Shown: piece after piece, positions 11,501 to 22,960 of the stretch
Layout of the letters: every line of letters starts with the position of its first letter
How positions within the stretch are numbered: position 1 is the first letter of the stretch
Position numbers and translations under genes: made by a program
NCBI RefSeq assembly: GCF_003573695.1
Contig: NC_039358.1
Coordinates: forward strand, 158,400,920 to 158,464,919
Length of the DNA: 64,000 nucleotides
Origin: Papaver somniferum
Lineage: Eukaryota; Streptophyta; Magnoliopsida; Ranunculales; Papaveraceae
Reading direction: 5' to 3'
The notes under the pieces: model-generated
Told to the model about the DNA's origin: nothing
The model's database searches: none
The model's input: the letters and a program-made list of their open reading frames with translations, nothing else

Positions 11501-13103
11501 CTTTAAACAGTTGAAGTTGTGAAACATTTTTGAACCCCCACCCACCCGCACAACCGGATGGTTAGTAGAAGACTAACTCCACTCATGCTTTGCTGTTAAT
11601 CTGTACCCTCAGGTAAATGTTCTGACACACATTACAGAGGTTGCGACTTCTTTGGAACAACATGGTAAGATACAAAAGCTAAAGAAAAAGCATGAAGATC
11701 AAAACCGAAGGGAGTCTCACTTGTTTAAGAAGTTAGTGAATAAAGTGAAGAGCGAACCAGATTTGGGGATAGAGAACGTTGAGAAAGCCAACAATAGTAA
11801 AAAACAGGATGTTATTGGACAGGTGCAATTTCCAAATGCAGTTGCCCGGGTTTCTTGCGTTCCAACAACTAGAGCTGACGAGGGTGGTTTTCTTGTGAAA
11901 GATGAATTGGTGTCTGATGCTGAAGAGAATATAGAAATCTGCAACGTATTCAGAAAATGTCCAGTTTCGAATTCCCTTGGCGCCCAGTGGGATGTTTTCC
12001 GAAGAGAAGATGTACCAAAGCTGCAGGAGTACCTCAGACTACATTCCAAGGAGTTCAGGCACATATATTGTTCTCCCATTGAACATGTAAGCAATCAAGA
12101 ACACCTTTTGGAATTTTCAGTGGTTCATCTATATTAATTAATATTCAATAGATAATAGTTATGAGTACTTACTTTTTCTGCAGGTCGCTCATCCAATATT
12201 TGATGAATGTTTTTTTCTTGATTCAATTCACAAGAAGAAGCTTAAGGAGGAGTACGGTGAGCACTTAGTTTCATGTGTCTCCTTTTTTGTTGCATGATTG
12301 GGATTAAAAAGCTTAAACTAACTTCTTAGTGCTTCTTCCAGAAATTGAACCTTGGACTTTCTATCAGAACCTTGGCGAGGCCATCATTGTTCCAGCTGGA
12401 TGTCCATATCAAATAAGATATCTTAAGGTAAATCTAATGAGATATTATAGAAGCTGAATACGCTGCTACTGGATAAAACATGTCAAAAAGCAGTGCCATG
12501 TCAATGATGTATTCACATGACTAACGGAGCATACTGTGCACAGTACTCTTGGATGTGGGCTTCCTCCAAATTAGATTGTAATATTGAAATGGTCCATTTC
12601 TTCCTTCGCTATGCCTTTTGATAATGATCGTGCAATTAAACATGTGTACTGTAGTTCCCCTGGGTTTAAAGACTAGTTTCATCTCTTTAACTTCTGTAGG
12701 GTATATCTGTCATTGCTTGGTAAAGTTGCATGGAAAACTTTCTTTTAATTTAAACATATGATGGGTGATGGAACTCACTTTCGCTTTTCATTTGATCTTC
12801 AGCGTTGCATAAACGTGCAAATGGATTTTGTGTCTCCTGAAAATGTTAGCAAGAGCATCCAGTTAGTTGAAGAACTTCGGCTACTTCCAAAGGACCATAA
12901 AGCCAAACAAGATAGGCTAGAAGTAAGATCTTCATAACGGCTGCCAACATATCCTTCTTTTCTTTTGCCACATGTTTATATGAATTCGATACTTGATGGT
13001 GAAATTAATATCGCCTGATGCAAAACAGGTGAAGAAAATGAGTCTCTATGGTATTAATGCAGCAATCAAAGAAATCCGTGAACTCATATCATCAGCAATG
13101 TAA
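8552..13103 (+). CDS. WRC-RING-JmjC protein (JMJ24-like), probably no demethylase activity
   Basis: A nuclear JmjC protein of the KDM3 (JMJ24/JMJ25/IBM1) group. Exons: 8552-9124, 9208-9353, 9693-9798, 9921-10862, 11020-11349, 11613-12086, 12184-12256, 12342-12427, 12803-12922 and 13029-13103. All have GT-AG borders and consistent phase, giving 974 aa. A WRC domain lies at about residues 7-45 ([16 protein letters not shown]). A RING-like finger starts near 210 ([19 protein letters not shown]), with a second cysteine-rich cluster in exon 4 ([15 protein letters not shown]). The JmjC domain covers about 560-950. The iron-binding HxD is RCD (Arg693) and the distal His is Tyr904 in GCPYQIR, so Fe(II) binding is doubtful. 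Arabidopsis JMJ24 is described as a JmjC protein without canonical cofactor residues that works through its RING finger. The stop at 13101 coincides with a strong donor (GTAAGT at 13100). Confidence 0.9.
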
Positions 13104-14700
13104 GTTCTCCTATAGATGCTGAATTATGTCATTGCAATTCTAGCTATTATAGTTATAGAAGTGAGCTGGATCTACTTTAACAGTTGAACACCAGAATGCC
13201 TATAGAAGCACTTCACAACTTTGTGTTGTGTATATATTATAAAACAAAGAGGAGCATTAATACCATGTACTCTGTTCTTATTTATCTTTTCTATCTCTAG
13301 TGACTAAATGGTTTTCCAGTCAGGATAATTTTATGCATCAGTTGGTAACCTTGTGCTAGCTTGTTAGCTAATGATGGTGTCAAATCCTCGTTTTCTTGTT
13401 GATGGAGTTCTCCAGTTGTTGTGTTTCGTGTTATGGCTAGGCGTCTTATTAGTCATCCTCACTGTAGATTAACTTTTAGCATATTAACTTCGTTCTTTGT
13501 CAGGGTGGCCTTTAAACTCTTCTTCCTTTTTCTTGTCTTTGATTTTTCTTTTCTCCTCATCAATATGCACCATTATGGAATTTTGGTCAAAAAAAAGCAG
13601 AAAATAAAAAAAATGGAATTTGCAGCCTGATCATTAAATTTGATCTGTTCTCTAGTACATCAAAAGTTGTTGTACACAAATTCGTTATTAAAAACGTCTG
13701 TCCATATTCAAGAATAAGTCCTAAAATCTGAGGGCGGTCTTTTCTCTAGATGAGATATATGTGGTTACTCAGCCTTATTGATCCACTCGATCACTCTAGC
13801 TATATCTTAGCACCCAGAGATTGGTAATAGGATAAAGGTACTTTGGAAATAACTAAGGTACTAGAACGTTACAGCTATGAGATAATCATATTTGATAGTG
13901 CACATCAACTAGATTCTTCTACCTGCATCTAATTGCTTGTTTGTTTCTTAAAACGCCTTTCTGGATGTAGCTTGTTCTATTATCATCTGAAATATCAAAA
14001 GTCTGTAGCATACTTTTTTCATTTCTGAATTACGTTTATGTGTTTCTCTGCTTGTTATATTAGTTGCAATTTTCTGTTGGGCAGTCTTAATATCTTGATG
14101 TTTGCTCTTTCAGCTGAGCTCCTTTTAAACCAATTATATTTATATCGAATTTTGCAAAATCTTTTTATTTGTAAATTTTCCCTGAATGATCTAGTGTTTT
14201 AATTAAGCTTTTAATTGCGGATGTTTCACTAACAATTTTACTATATCGGGTTGTATTCAGGAAGAATAGGTGATGAACAAGTGCTGTCTCTCTGGAGTCT
14301 CCCTATGAATACTTGATCATGTACACTAGTGTTGCTGGATATCCTCATGGCCGTTTATACGGCCTTTTAGATTTTTGCTCTCCCTAGCACGCATGGCATT
14401 CATAATTTGTTTTTTGTTTTTGTTGTTGCTTAGGTTACATAGTTTATGCGTGTGCAGGTCAGCATAGTCATGTATTATACGTAGCCTAGTCGTCTTTGTT
14501 CGTTGGTAGTTGTTTTTGTACATATGACTCTGCATACTTTTGTGTCTTTGCTACTCGAAATTTTTTGAGTGGAAATAAGATTTTTGTTGCATCAGCCTCA
14601 GAGAAAGCAAATACCTTCCATGTATATGTTCTTTTTAGCAGTTGGATCTATTCAGTAATTATTATAGTCACAGTAACGGATCAGTTTCTGTGTGCATCCA
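13104..14700 (+). other. 3' UTR or last intron of the JMJ24-like gene
   Basis: AT-rich DNA without convincing coding sequence. If the strong donor at 13100 is used, an acceptor TTGTATTCAG ending at 14260 would join a tiny exon (14261-14273) that changes the C-terminus to M-K-N-R and stops. Otherwise this is 3' UTR and intergenic DNA. The short open frames here resemble no family I know. Confidence 0.4.
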
Positions 14701-16170
14701 ATTCCTAAATCTGACCAAAACATTCCATGGATTGAAAAAGTTGTATGAAGAGTACTTCTCACTTTCTCAGGGATGATACAGTTTCCATGGATTCTCTGCG
14801 ATATCATTGCACCAAAACCGAGCAAAAAAAGAAAGATGTTATTGCACTAAAAGTCTAAAAGAAAAAGAAATCGGATGTCTTGGCAAATCAACGCGCTGGA
14901 TGACTATTACAGTGGAGTCTACTTTTCGGGCAGTCTTGGATCCTTCTCTTTACTGCAATTGGGTACTGCTTCGGGAGTCGCGCTACCACATGGTTTGCGC
15001 TTGACGCTTTTGAGCTTAACGCTAATGCCATGTTATACTGTGGACCTATTTGCAATACTGAATCACTGATTACTGGGAAATGTAGAATTGTGCACTCACT
15101 GTCAACATATGAGTAGTCAAGTGCATTTTTGTCCATCAATAACTTGAACCTATTGACATCGAGTTTCTCTACTTTGTTTTTGTGTTAATTTTTCGTCCCA
15201 TGTTGGTACGCGGTTACACTTTAGCTTTAAGAGAAACAAGTTGCACTAGAAATACTTAACATAGGTAAATCCATTGCCAAAAGAAAAAAATGTAAAAACA
15301 TAGGTAACCCCATTATGACTGGCAGTAACTAACTGTTTCAAAGTAAAAATAGGAATGAACAATAATACATCTCATATCTAGAGAGCTAAGTCTTATTATG
15401 GTGGAGAACTTGAGATTTTCAAGTTGGTTGCCAGACTTGGCGCTCCACCTTGCACCACAAGATCGGATGGTCAGAAACGGTGTTTAAGTTTCTGAACACT
15501 CCAAAACCGCTGGAATGATGATCAAAAGAGTTGACACTTTAGGTTGGGTTCCAAGTTACCTTCTATGAGTTTTGGAAGATGGTTTGGGAAAAGCCCGAAT
15601 AAAAACCGATAGTCATTAGCATTTTCCCACGTCTTTCTTAAGTTGGATTCCACCACAATGTTTACTCTTAGTAAATGGAGGATGTAATAGTGTTAAAGTG
15701 ATACAGTTTGGAAAAAGATTTTGACACCGATAATTTATTTGGCCAAAGTGGTTATTAATTTGAAGTGAAATTGTTTCGTAAAATGATCCCTCATTTTATA
15801 TTATGAGTTAGCCAATACAATATTGTATTGGCGATAAATAGAAGAGATATTTCGTAAAAGGGCTTTATGTTTAGTGCATAGTTAGGATTTGGATCGTAGA
15901 AGATGCAGTTGATGCGTTAGGGTTGTAGACTAACTTTAACAGTTTAATTTTTCTAACCAAAATACTCATAAAAATGGATAAAAAACATTGTAGCTAACTA
16001 GTTTCGATAATCATTGACCACTTTTGGCAAACACTTGATGTGTGAGAAACTGGTTATAGAGAGATGATTTGTTATGTTTTTCTGTATTTTTTATAGTTCC
16101 TTCCTTGCAGCAATATCAAATTCAAAAACAACCCAAGTTTTCTTGTCCATCAATATCATGCACTTTAAAC
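14701..16170. other. Intergenic DNA, nothing recognised
   Basis: AT-rich, with only short chance frames on both strands. I see no conserved protein motif, tRNA or clear repeat end. It separates the genic part from the nested transposons that begin with the LINE tail. Confidence 0.5.
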
Positions 16171-17406
16171 TCATTTATTTATTTTTAATAGGAAAATGAA
16201 GATTTTCATTAAAATTAAGAAAACAGAATATTGTTTTGGTCACCTAAGATCATAGTATTGATCTAAGCAGGCCAATCATTAAACCAATCTACTGAAACTG
16301 CTTCAAATTTAGCCAATGAGTCAGCTAGATTATTTGCATCTCTATGAACATAACTACATTTCCAATGATCAAAATCTAACAAGATAAATAGTAAATCCCT
16401 AATTATATTATTTGTTTTCCATTTCATAGATGTAGGATTTCTCTGGATAGCTCTCACCACGTTCATGCAATCTTCTTCCAAATGAATGCTCCTAACTCCT
16501 ATTTCCTTAGCCCATAAAGCTGCTTATAAATCTCCCAAAGCCTCTGTTTGTTCTGTATCTACTATATTTGTTGGGATGCATTACACTCCATTGCATTCTC
16601 CTGAAGAATTTCTAGAGATTAGTCCAATTCCAGAAGAAACTGAAATATCAATAAAAGAAGCATCAAAATTTACACATTAATTAACTAAGGGAGGATGCCA
16701 AATCTGTCTTTCTTGAACACTGTTGTTACTCAGACTACTAGCATTAGATAAAGAACAGTGTCAATCCTCAAGATGATTAATAATATTATCAGATATGTTA
16801 GTTACATTAATTCGTATATTATCAAAATTCTTAGAGCTGTTTGCCTTCCATATACACCATGTTATGAAACATGTATATTCAAATCTTTTAAAACCAACCT
16901 GCATACCAGTAATGCTTGCATTGAGAATACTACATAACCAATTATGAAGGTTATAATTACTAACGGTTTGATACATATTAGGATTAACTTTATTTCATAC
17001 GCTAATGGCAACTGGACAATCAATAAAGAGATGCTGAACCGATTCAATTCCATCATCACAAAGAGAACATGAAGTATTTTTGTGTCTAATTATCCTGGCT
17101 AACTCTCCTTAATAGACAACCAAGAGTCAAGACATCTCCACATAAAATGTTGTATTCTAGGTGGTAGTTTTATCTTCCAAAAGGATTTCAAGTTCACATT
17201 CAGATTATTTCTAGTAGGGCATATACTAGGGACTTGTCCAGAATAACCCTATAAGCAGTTTTAACTGAGAAACAACCATTATGAATAGGGGACCATCTAA
17301 GTTTATCACATCCTTTGAAAGGAATTCTAATTATTATCTCATTAACAATACTCTCATCAAAAGGATATTGAGAGTGTCTAGTTTCCAAGAGTGGGTATCT
17401 TATCTA
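16171..17406 (-). mobile_element. LINE (non-LTR retrotransposon) 3' end, cut by copia element C
   Basis: The minus strand carries the C-terminal part of a plant LINE ORF2 and then, at the low-coordinate end (about 16171-16187), an A-rich tail (AAAAATAAATAAA pattern) typical of a LINE 3' terminus. The 5' part is missing because copia LTR sequence begins at 17407; any remainder would lie beyond the right end of element C, outside the window. Confidence 0.75.
16264..17390 (-). pseudogene. LINE ORF2 fragment: zf-RVT and RNase H domains
   Basis: Read from high to low coordinates, the minus strand shows the segment between reverse transcriptase and zf-RVT (RIPFKGCDKLRWSPIHNG, FSVKTAYR), the zf-RVT domain (FWKIKLPPRIQHFMWRC, then a CSLCDDGIESVQHLF finger and WCIWKAN), and a plant-type RNase H (VNFDASF, EEDCMNVVRAIQRNP, SYVHRDANNLADSLAKF). 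Several stops and frame changes interrupt it, so it is a decayed copy. In intact elements the region works in target-primed reverse transcription. The order and motifs make a LINE clear; the family is not identified. Confidence 0.8.
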
Positions 17407-18161
17407 CGAAAAAGCGGGGGTCTAACAACCACACCCAATATTTCGTTCGACAATCTGTATGGACTAACTTCATTATAATTCCAAGAGAATCAACTAGACA
17501 GAAAGACTCAATCAAGGAAAAACATCCAAGAGTTATATCTCAATTTCTCAATACAATCTGCAATCGAACAGATAGAAATCAGTGTGCCCGATTGATAAGA
17601 GAAATAACTTGAACGGTGTCAAAAATCAATGTTCAAATTTCAATCAATTTCAATTAACAACCAAACGTCGGATTTACCAATTGATTGAACTACGCACAAC
17701 CTGTGATATTTCAATTATATAAACAAATATAATGCGAAAAAGAAATAACACAAACACCAGAAGTTTTGTTAATGAAAAAACCGCAAATGCAGAAAAACCT
17801 CGGGACCTAGTCCAGATTTGAACACCACACTGTATTAAGCCGCTACAGACACTAGTCTACTACAAGTTAACTTCGGAATGGAATGTAGTTGGTCCCTAAC
17901 CAAGTCTCACACCGATTAAGGTACAATCGCGTTCCTTACGTCTCTGAATCCCATCAGGAATCTACGCACTTGATTCCCTTAGCTGATCTCACCCACAACT
18001 AAGAGTTGCTAAGACCCAAAGTCGAAGACTTGATTAACAAATATGTCTCACACAGATAAGTCTATTCTGATAGATAAATCTGTCTCCCAAAGAAATACCT
18101 ATGAAGTTTTTATTCCGTCTTTTGATAAATCAAGGTGAACAGGAACCAATAATAATCTGGT
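17407..18161 (-). repeat. 3' LTR of copia element C, outer part
   Basis: It begins CGAAAAAGCGGGGG, one base off the terminal TGAAAAAGCGGGGG of the other C and D LTR ends. It matches 35150-35905 in the same orientation and the LTR at 31578-34054 in reverse. It is cut at CTGGT (18157-18161) by element A and resumes at 27033. Confidence 0.85.
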
Positions 18162-18478
18162 TGTAGTTGCAGGAAATCCTACACTACACCCCTCACAAGA
18201 TTTCATTAACATTCAACTCATTTTTGGATTAAAAATCTTAATTTTATTGATGAATCTTGAAACAATCTTACAAGAAAAGATAAAGGAATCAAAAATAATC
18301 ACTGCTCTAGATTTTCTCTCTCCTATTTACTTGCTTCTCACTCAAAAAAGATCTCCCTCTTTTCTTTACAACTGAATGTCGTTTATTATGTCGTTTATGA
18401 AGTTGTTCTGCGACACTATCGTGTTGTGTTGTTAATAATTTCGCTGAGGCATTATTGCTGCGAGATTCTGATCCTACA
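18162..18478 (-). repeat. 3' LTR of element A, promoter region deleted
   Basis: 317 bp from TGTAGTTGCAGG to GATCCTACA. Compared with the 468-bp partner, one block of about 153 bp is missing, corresponding to 26780-26932 and including the minus-strand TATA box. A purine-rich run (GAGAAGAGGCAAGA on the minus strand) next to it is the likely polypurine tract. Confidence 0.9.
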
Positions 18479-18734
18479 TCTTGCCTCTTCTCATATCTTC
18501 TCTGCGAAGTAGAGAACGATGTGAGAAATGCCGCAGCTATCCATCACTTCATATTCTGCATTTATCACACATGTCCTTTCTCCCACCTGTTTCTTGACAC
18601 GTCTTCCATAACCGCTGCTTTTCAATCGCTCACGTCTTTTCGCATTAATTGTGTTTATCTTCTCAAAAATATCCTCTTTTTAACCGCTCACATCTTTTCA
18701 CATTAATTGTGTTTATCTTCTCGAAAATCTCCTC

Positions 18735-18742
18735 TATATATA
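18735..18742 (+). promoter_or_regulatory. TATA box of the antisense gene in element A
   Basis: TATATATA lies 158 bp before the ATG at 18900, in internal sequence outside the LTR. The same arrangement, with the same preceding TCTCGA-type and pyrimidine-rich context, occurs in element B at 59377. Confidence 0.55.
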
Positions 18743-18899
18743 CTCTTCTTACTCTCCCTTCTCTTCTTTTTTACTCTCTTTTTCATCTTCTCTGCAACTT
18801 CATCATTTTCTCCGTAAATTCCTCTGCTGTAATTTTTAATCTATCTTCCTTCTTCAATCTTCTTAATTCTTCGTCCATTCCCATACTCTATATTTAGAT

Positions 18900-21629
18900 A
18901 TGCCTCCAAGTGGTCAAAAACATGAGAAAACCTTAAAAGATGTTCAAAAAGATTTTGCCGAGAAAGGTTTCACACTTTCTACCATTCCTGGTGAAAGTGC
19001 CAAGTCAATTATTTCTATCAAACTTTTCTCTGATCAACATTGTGATGATCAATCAATCATAGTTTCACTGGGTCAAATTCTCGCAGGTCTCCCCATTCCT
19101 CTTTATGACCCAGATATTCCTCTGTTCTATGAAATTCTCGCTCACGTAGGATTTTCGCGAGCTATCTTCCAATTGAGTGGGGATTGCATCCGTCTGATAT
19201 TGGAGTTTTCTAATCGCGGTGCTGGTAAAGGATCTCTTTATCCTAAATAGCTTAGGGATCCTAAATTCGCAGACTTGGAGATAGTCGCTGAGAAGTACAC
19301 AGTAGCGAATTTCGTTGAAAATTATGAACTAATATCTATGAAGAAGGAGAATACTCGCTGGGGTGTTCGCTTGAAAAGGAAGGATGTTATTGCTGAAGAT
19401 AAAATGCTCATGCATGACATTGATTGACACTCTGGAATGAATAAAACCCCTCGCCAATCCAAAGATGATAAATGGTGTGTCTTCCCCTTGATGCTGAAAG
19501 GACCCTATATTGCTGGTTCTAATGTCATTCCTGCGAATTTCACCGCTTATCGACCCTGGGTATTCTCTTGGCCTGATAAAGTGAAATAGGTATACTTCTT
19601 CCAATTTCGCCCACTTTATGTTTCTCTATTTATCTTTATTATTTTGTTCGCTGATTCTTGCGACTTCTACAGATACAGAAACTGAAAGATAGCTACCGCA
19701 AGACTGGTAAAGCCAATACCTTGCTAGCTCTTCGCTCATACACAGATGAGGTAAGAAATATTCTTTTATGATTTTAAAAAATATATTGTTGCCTCTGTTT
19801 CTTATCTTCATTTGTGTGTGAAGGTTATTGCTGAAGTAGAAGAATCCACCAAGGTTGTGACGGCTGGTGATAAGGGTAAAGATATTCTTCGCAAAGGAAA
19901 ATCATCTGCATCCTCTTCAAAGAAAAGAAAGATAGGGGATTTTCTTCCTCCTTCAGATGTTCATTTCCCTGATGGTTCTGAAGATGATGAAGACAACAAA
20001 GATGATGATGACGACTTTGCTGCGAATAAAGATTCTCCACCTGAATCCTCTATGGCACAGTTATCTGGTATCTTCTCTGATTCTTGGCAAGGGATGGGAG
20101 ATAATTGCCTCGCCAATATATGCAAAGCTCTCGCAACTATTTGCGATACTCCTTTGTTGGATGGTGGAGTCTCCAGATCAGTGACTCCTAGCTTCCTAAA
20201 TTCCCTCAATAGTTTGGTATGCCTTCGTCTTTTTACTTCTTCATTATTGTGACTCAAAATTTCTTTTATTTTAATTATTTTTTGTATTTTCTTCGCAGGC
20301 TGGAAAAGCTTCTTTCGTGTTGCCTCAGATTTGGAGAGGAGACGCGAAATTCTTGAAAAAAGAATCTTCAATTTCGTACGAAGAATGAAGAACTGGAAAC
20401 TGAAGCTAAGGTCTTCGTGAGAAGAACGAACAATTAGAAGCTGAAGTTAAAGGTCTTCGCGAGAAGAACAAACAACTGGAAAGACACTTCTTCGCAAAGG
20501 AACAAAATTTACTCTTCAAAAAGCTAATGATCAGCTCTATGGTATGCAATTTTTTCCTTTCCTTTCATTCATTCATCCTATTGTCTTATCTTATTTGATT
20601 AATCCTTTTTGCAGACATTTATGGTCTTTCTGATGAAGCCACTTCTTCGTTCATTTCCCGATGCCCTAGATAATGACACTCTTCTTGAACATCTTAATAA
20701 ATCTTTGAATAGTTTCTCTAATGATAAAATTTCATCTCTGCCTTTGAATGAACTTAAATCCAAATTTCGCCTCTTAGAGATTGATCATAGATCTAGTTTA
20801 GGTTTAGCCAACCAATTTAAACGTTTTTATCTCAATTCTAAAGAGAAGATCAATGAATTAAGAACCAAGATTAGCAAACTTATAGATGATAAAGATCGTA
20901 TCTCTGATCAAGGTGTTAAGGCTTTGGCGAAATTCCAAGAGACTCTTCTTGAGGTTCAACTTGAACGAGATGAAGCCAATCGTCAAAATGTTGCTTAGCG
21001 AGAGAGAAAACCAAGTTCGTTCTCGTCTTCTCATAAATAGTGATGATGAGTTCGCTTGGGCCGCGACAATCTTGGATAACGCCAGAAAAGATTTAGGTGT
21101 AAATGTTAGTCTCCAAGTTGAGCATACAGCCTTGATTAGAGATATGATTTCTGAGAGAGAAGGTCATTAACTGTTTTCCTTTTTAATCTTTGGTTTTTCA
21201 CGAGTTTTTATCAAGTTACTGATTAATTGCTATATGCTTCGCAGGATCTGAAAGTAGATATCGCCAAAGAGTTGAGGAACTTGAAGCTGAAAAAGAGGAA
21301 CTCGCAAAGAATCTTTCTTCTCGCAACGACAAATATTCTAGATTAAAGAATCAAACCAAGATCACTGTTGCGAACTTTAAGAACGACGCTCTGCATTTTC
21401 GCAATCAAACTATTCAAATGGTTTGTGATGACCATAGTATTCCTCACTCTGATTATCCTTGTCTCTTGGAGGAGATCCCAAAGAACATTCCTAGTCTGAC
21501 ATCTCTGATAGCGAAGCTGATGATGAAGAATCTGATGGTGATGAAGGTTCTGATGGAGATAAAGGTTCTGATGCAGACGAAGAAGAGAACAAGTCTGATG
21601 AAGATGATGAAGGATCAACTAAGAAGTAG
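18900..21629 (+). pseudogene. Antisense gene of element A (gypsy-type transposon domain, coiled coil)
   Basis: A spliced-looking gene lies opposite to gag-pol, between pol and the 3' LTR. The first exon (from ATG 18900) resembles the plant domain called putative gypsy type transposon (PF04195/Transposase_28): SLGQILAGLPIPLYDPDIPL, GFSRAIFQLSGDCIRLILEF. It has in-frame stops at 19248 and about 19424 but homology continues to VFSWPDKVK. Later exons, separated by AT-rich introns with CAG acceptors (near 19812, 20300, 20615, 21246), encode a lysine and acidic linker (KKRKIGDFLPP), a long coiled coil (20609-21360) and an acidic tail (SEADDEESDGDEGSDGD, stop 21627-21629). Tat/Retand elements are known to carry such antisense ORFs; their function is unknown. 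Stops and a frame change near 20390 make this copy a pseudogene. Confidence 0.7.
20380..20481 (+). repeat. 42-bp coding tandem repeat (coiled-coil heptads)
   Basis: Two and a half copies of a unit beginning GAAGAA(T/C)GAA and ending GGTCTTCG(T/C)GA. At 42 bp (14 residues, two heptads) it lengthens the coiled coil of the antisense gene. The first copy is one base short, which shifts the frame. Confidence 0.7.
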
Positions 21630-22019
21630 TCTTTGTTTCTTTCTTTATCTTCTGTAATACTTGTACATTTATTCCTTCTTTTTGTATATTTGCGAATTCT
21701 TTTGGTTCCCCATATTCCTTAATATATGAGTTTCTTTCATTTCGACCTGCATTCATTAAAACAATTCTTCCTTGCAATACGGTTAATCAACATAATCATT
21801 AATTTTTGAATTTTTGCGTAAATCTATCATGTGGAGACAAATAACATTTTCTAATTTCATTCATTCCCATACTTGCCTCTGTTATTTGTATCCAAATGAG
21901 AGATTTTGCAGATTTTTCTTATTTTGTGCCTCAACTTCGCAGTTGTTTATGTATAATTTCGCAATCATATGCGAAGTGAATTTTGATTCTTTTCAAAATC
22001 TCATTCCTGTGGGTCTTAT

Positions 22020-22960
22020 TTTGCCTTCCTAGTTAAAGGTCTTATTATGCCACCTCTTGTCATTGCGACAAAATCGCAGGACGTCCTTGCATTTCATGCA
22101 AAAACCCATTGATCTTGCCTTAACTTTTTCTTTGTATTATTGCCTCTTCAGGATGTTGCGACAATATGACAGGCCTAAATATTCTTGCGAAAATAAAGCC
22201 CCATGACATTGTCTTGCGACGAAATCGCAGGACGTCTTCGCACTTTCATGCGAAAACCCATTGATCTCGTCTTATCTTTCTTTAGTATTATTGCCTCTTC
22301 AGGATTGTCGCACAAATATGACAAGCCTTAATACCCTTGCGAGTAAAAAGCCTCATGACATTTGCGTCTTAAGACACTTATCAGCTCCCTAATGGAGGGT
22401 GCCGCCCTTATCTCCCCCTGGTTGCCCCTTCAAGGAGGCGTACCTCTACCATACAAGGTTGGCTCCTCCCATCCGGTCTTAAACAACCAGTTGTTTTCGC
22501 AGCCTCTTATCCCTTTTACCTATAGGGTTATGGTTACGAGACTGCACCCTAAGTGGGGTTTTCTTCGGGCCGAGTGCAGTATAAGCCAAGACTTGTCAAG
22601 AATGGCAAGGTACGCTCCAGACGCCCCTGGCACTCTTGACTCAACCGTGTACCTCGGCGCCTTGGTCAGATTCTGCACTCCTTGGGAGAGTCCTTATTAC
22701 CTTAGTCGCCCAACCTAAGTCATATGCTTAAGTTGAGAATCCAAGGTGCCTCTCCCGGATGGGCTTTATTGACCCCAAATCTCCATGACTCAGGTTCCGG
22801 GGGGGTGTAGCCTTTCCCTGAGCCATGCAACAGGTACCCCCTTATATGACGTACTTTAGGTCTTACATTTGCCTCTTGCGAAATTGTATTCGCGAACTAG
22901 GGTGTACGCCATAAAGGTTCGCCCCTTTCTCTTTTGTCATTGTTCTCTGATTGTCTTTTG
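22020..22960. other. Conserved non-coding block of element A
   Basis: This stretch is nearly identical to 62030-62960 in element B (about 95-97% by eye), whereas the antisense genes and LTRs of A and B have diverged far more. The first part is two copies of a roughly 151-bp repeat (GCAGGACGTC at 22076 and 22227). The second, from about 22385 to 22870, is unusually GC-rich for the region. Small indels not divisible by three (for example near 22483) separate A from B, so the shared sequence is not protein-coding. It sits between the end of pol and the antisense gene, where Retand-type elements are known to carry tandem repeats. Confidence 0.75.

Noticed and set aside
13421..15139. Short frames in the region after the JMJ24-like gene
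   Set aside because: Low complexity or overlapping on both strands, no splice or domain support.
22362..22718. 118-aa plus-strand frame in the conserved block, beginning MRLKTLISSLMEG
   Set aside because: The corresponding frame in element B is shifted by a small indel near 62515 and changes completely, so conservation is at nucleotide level.
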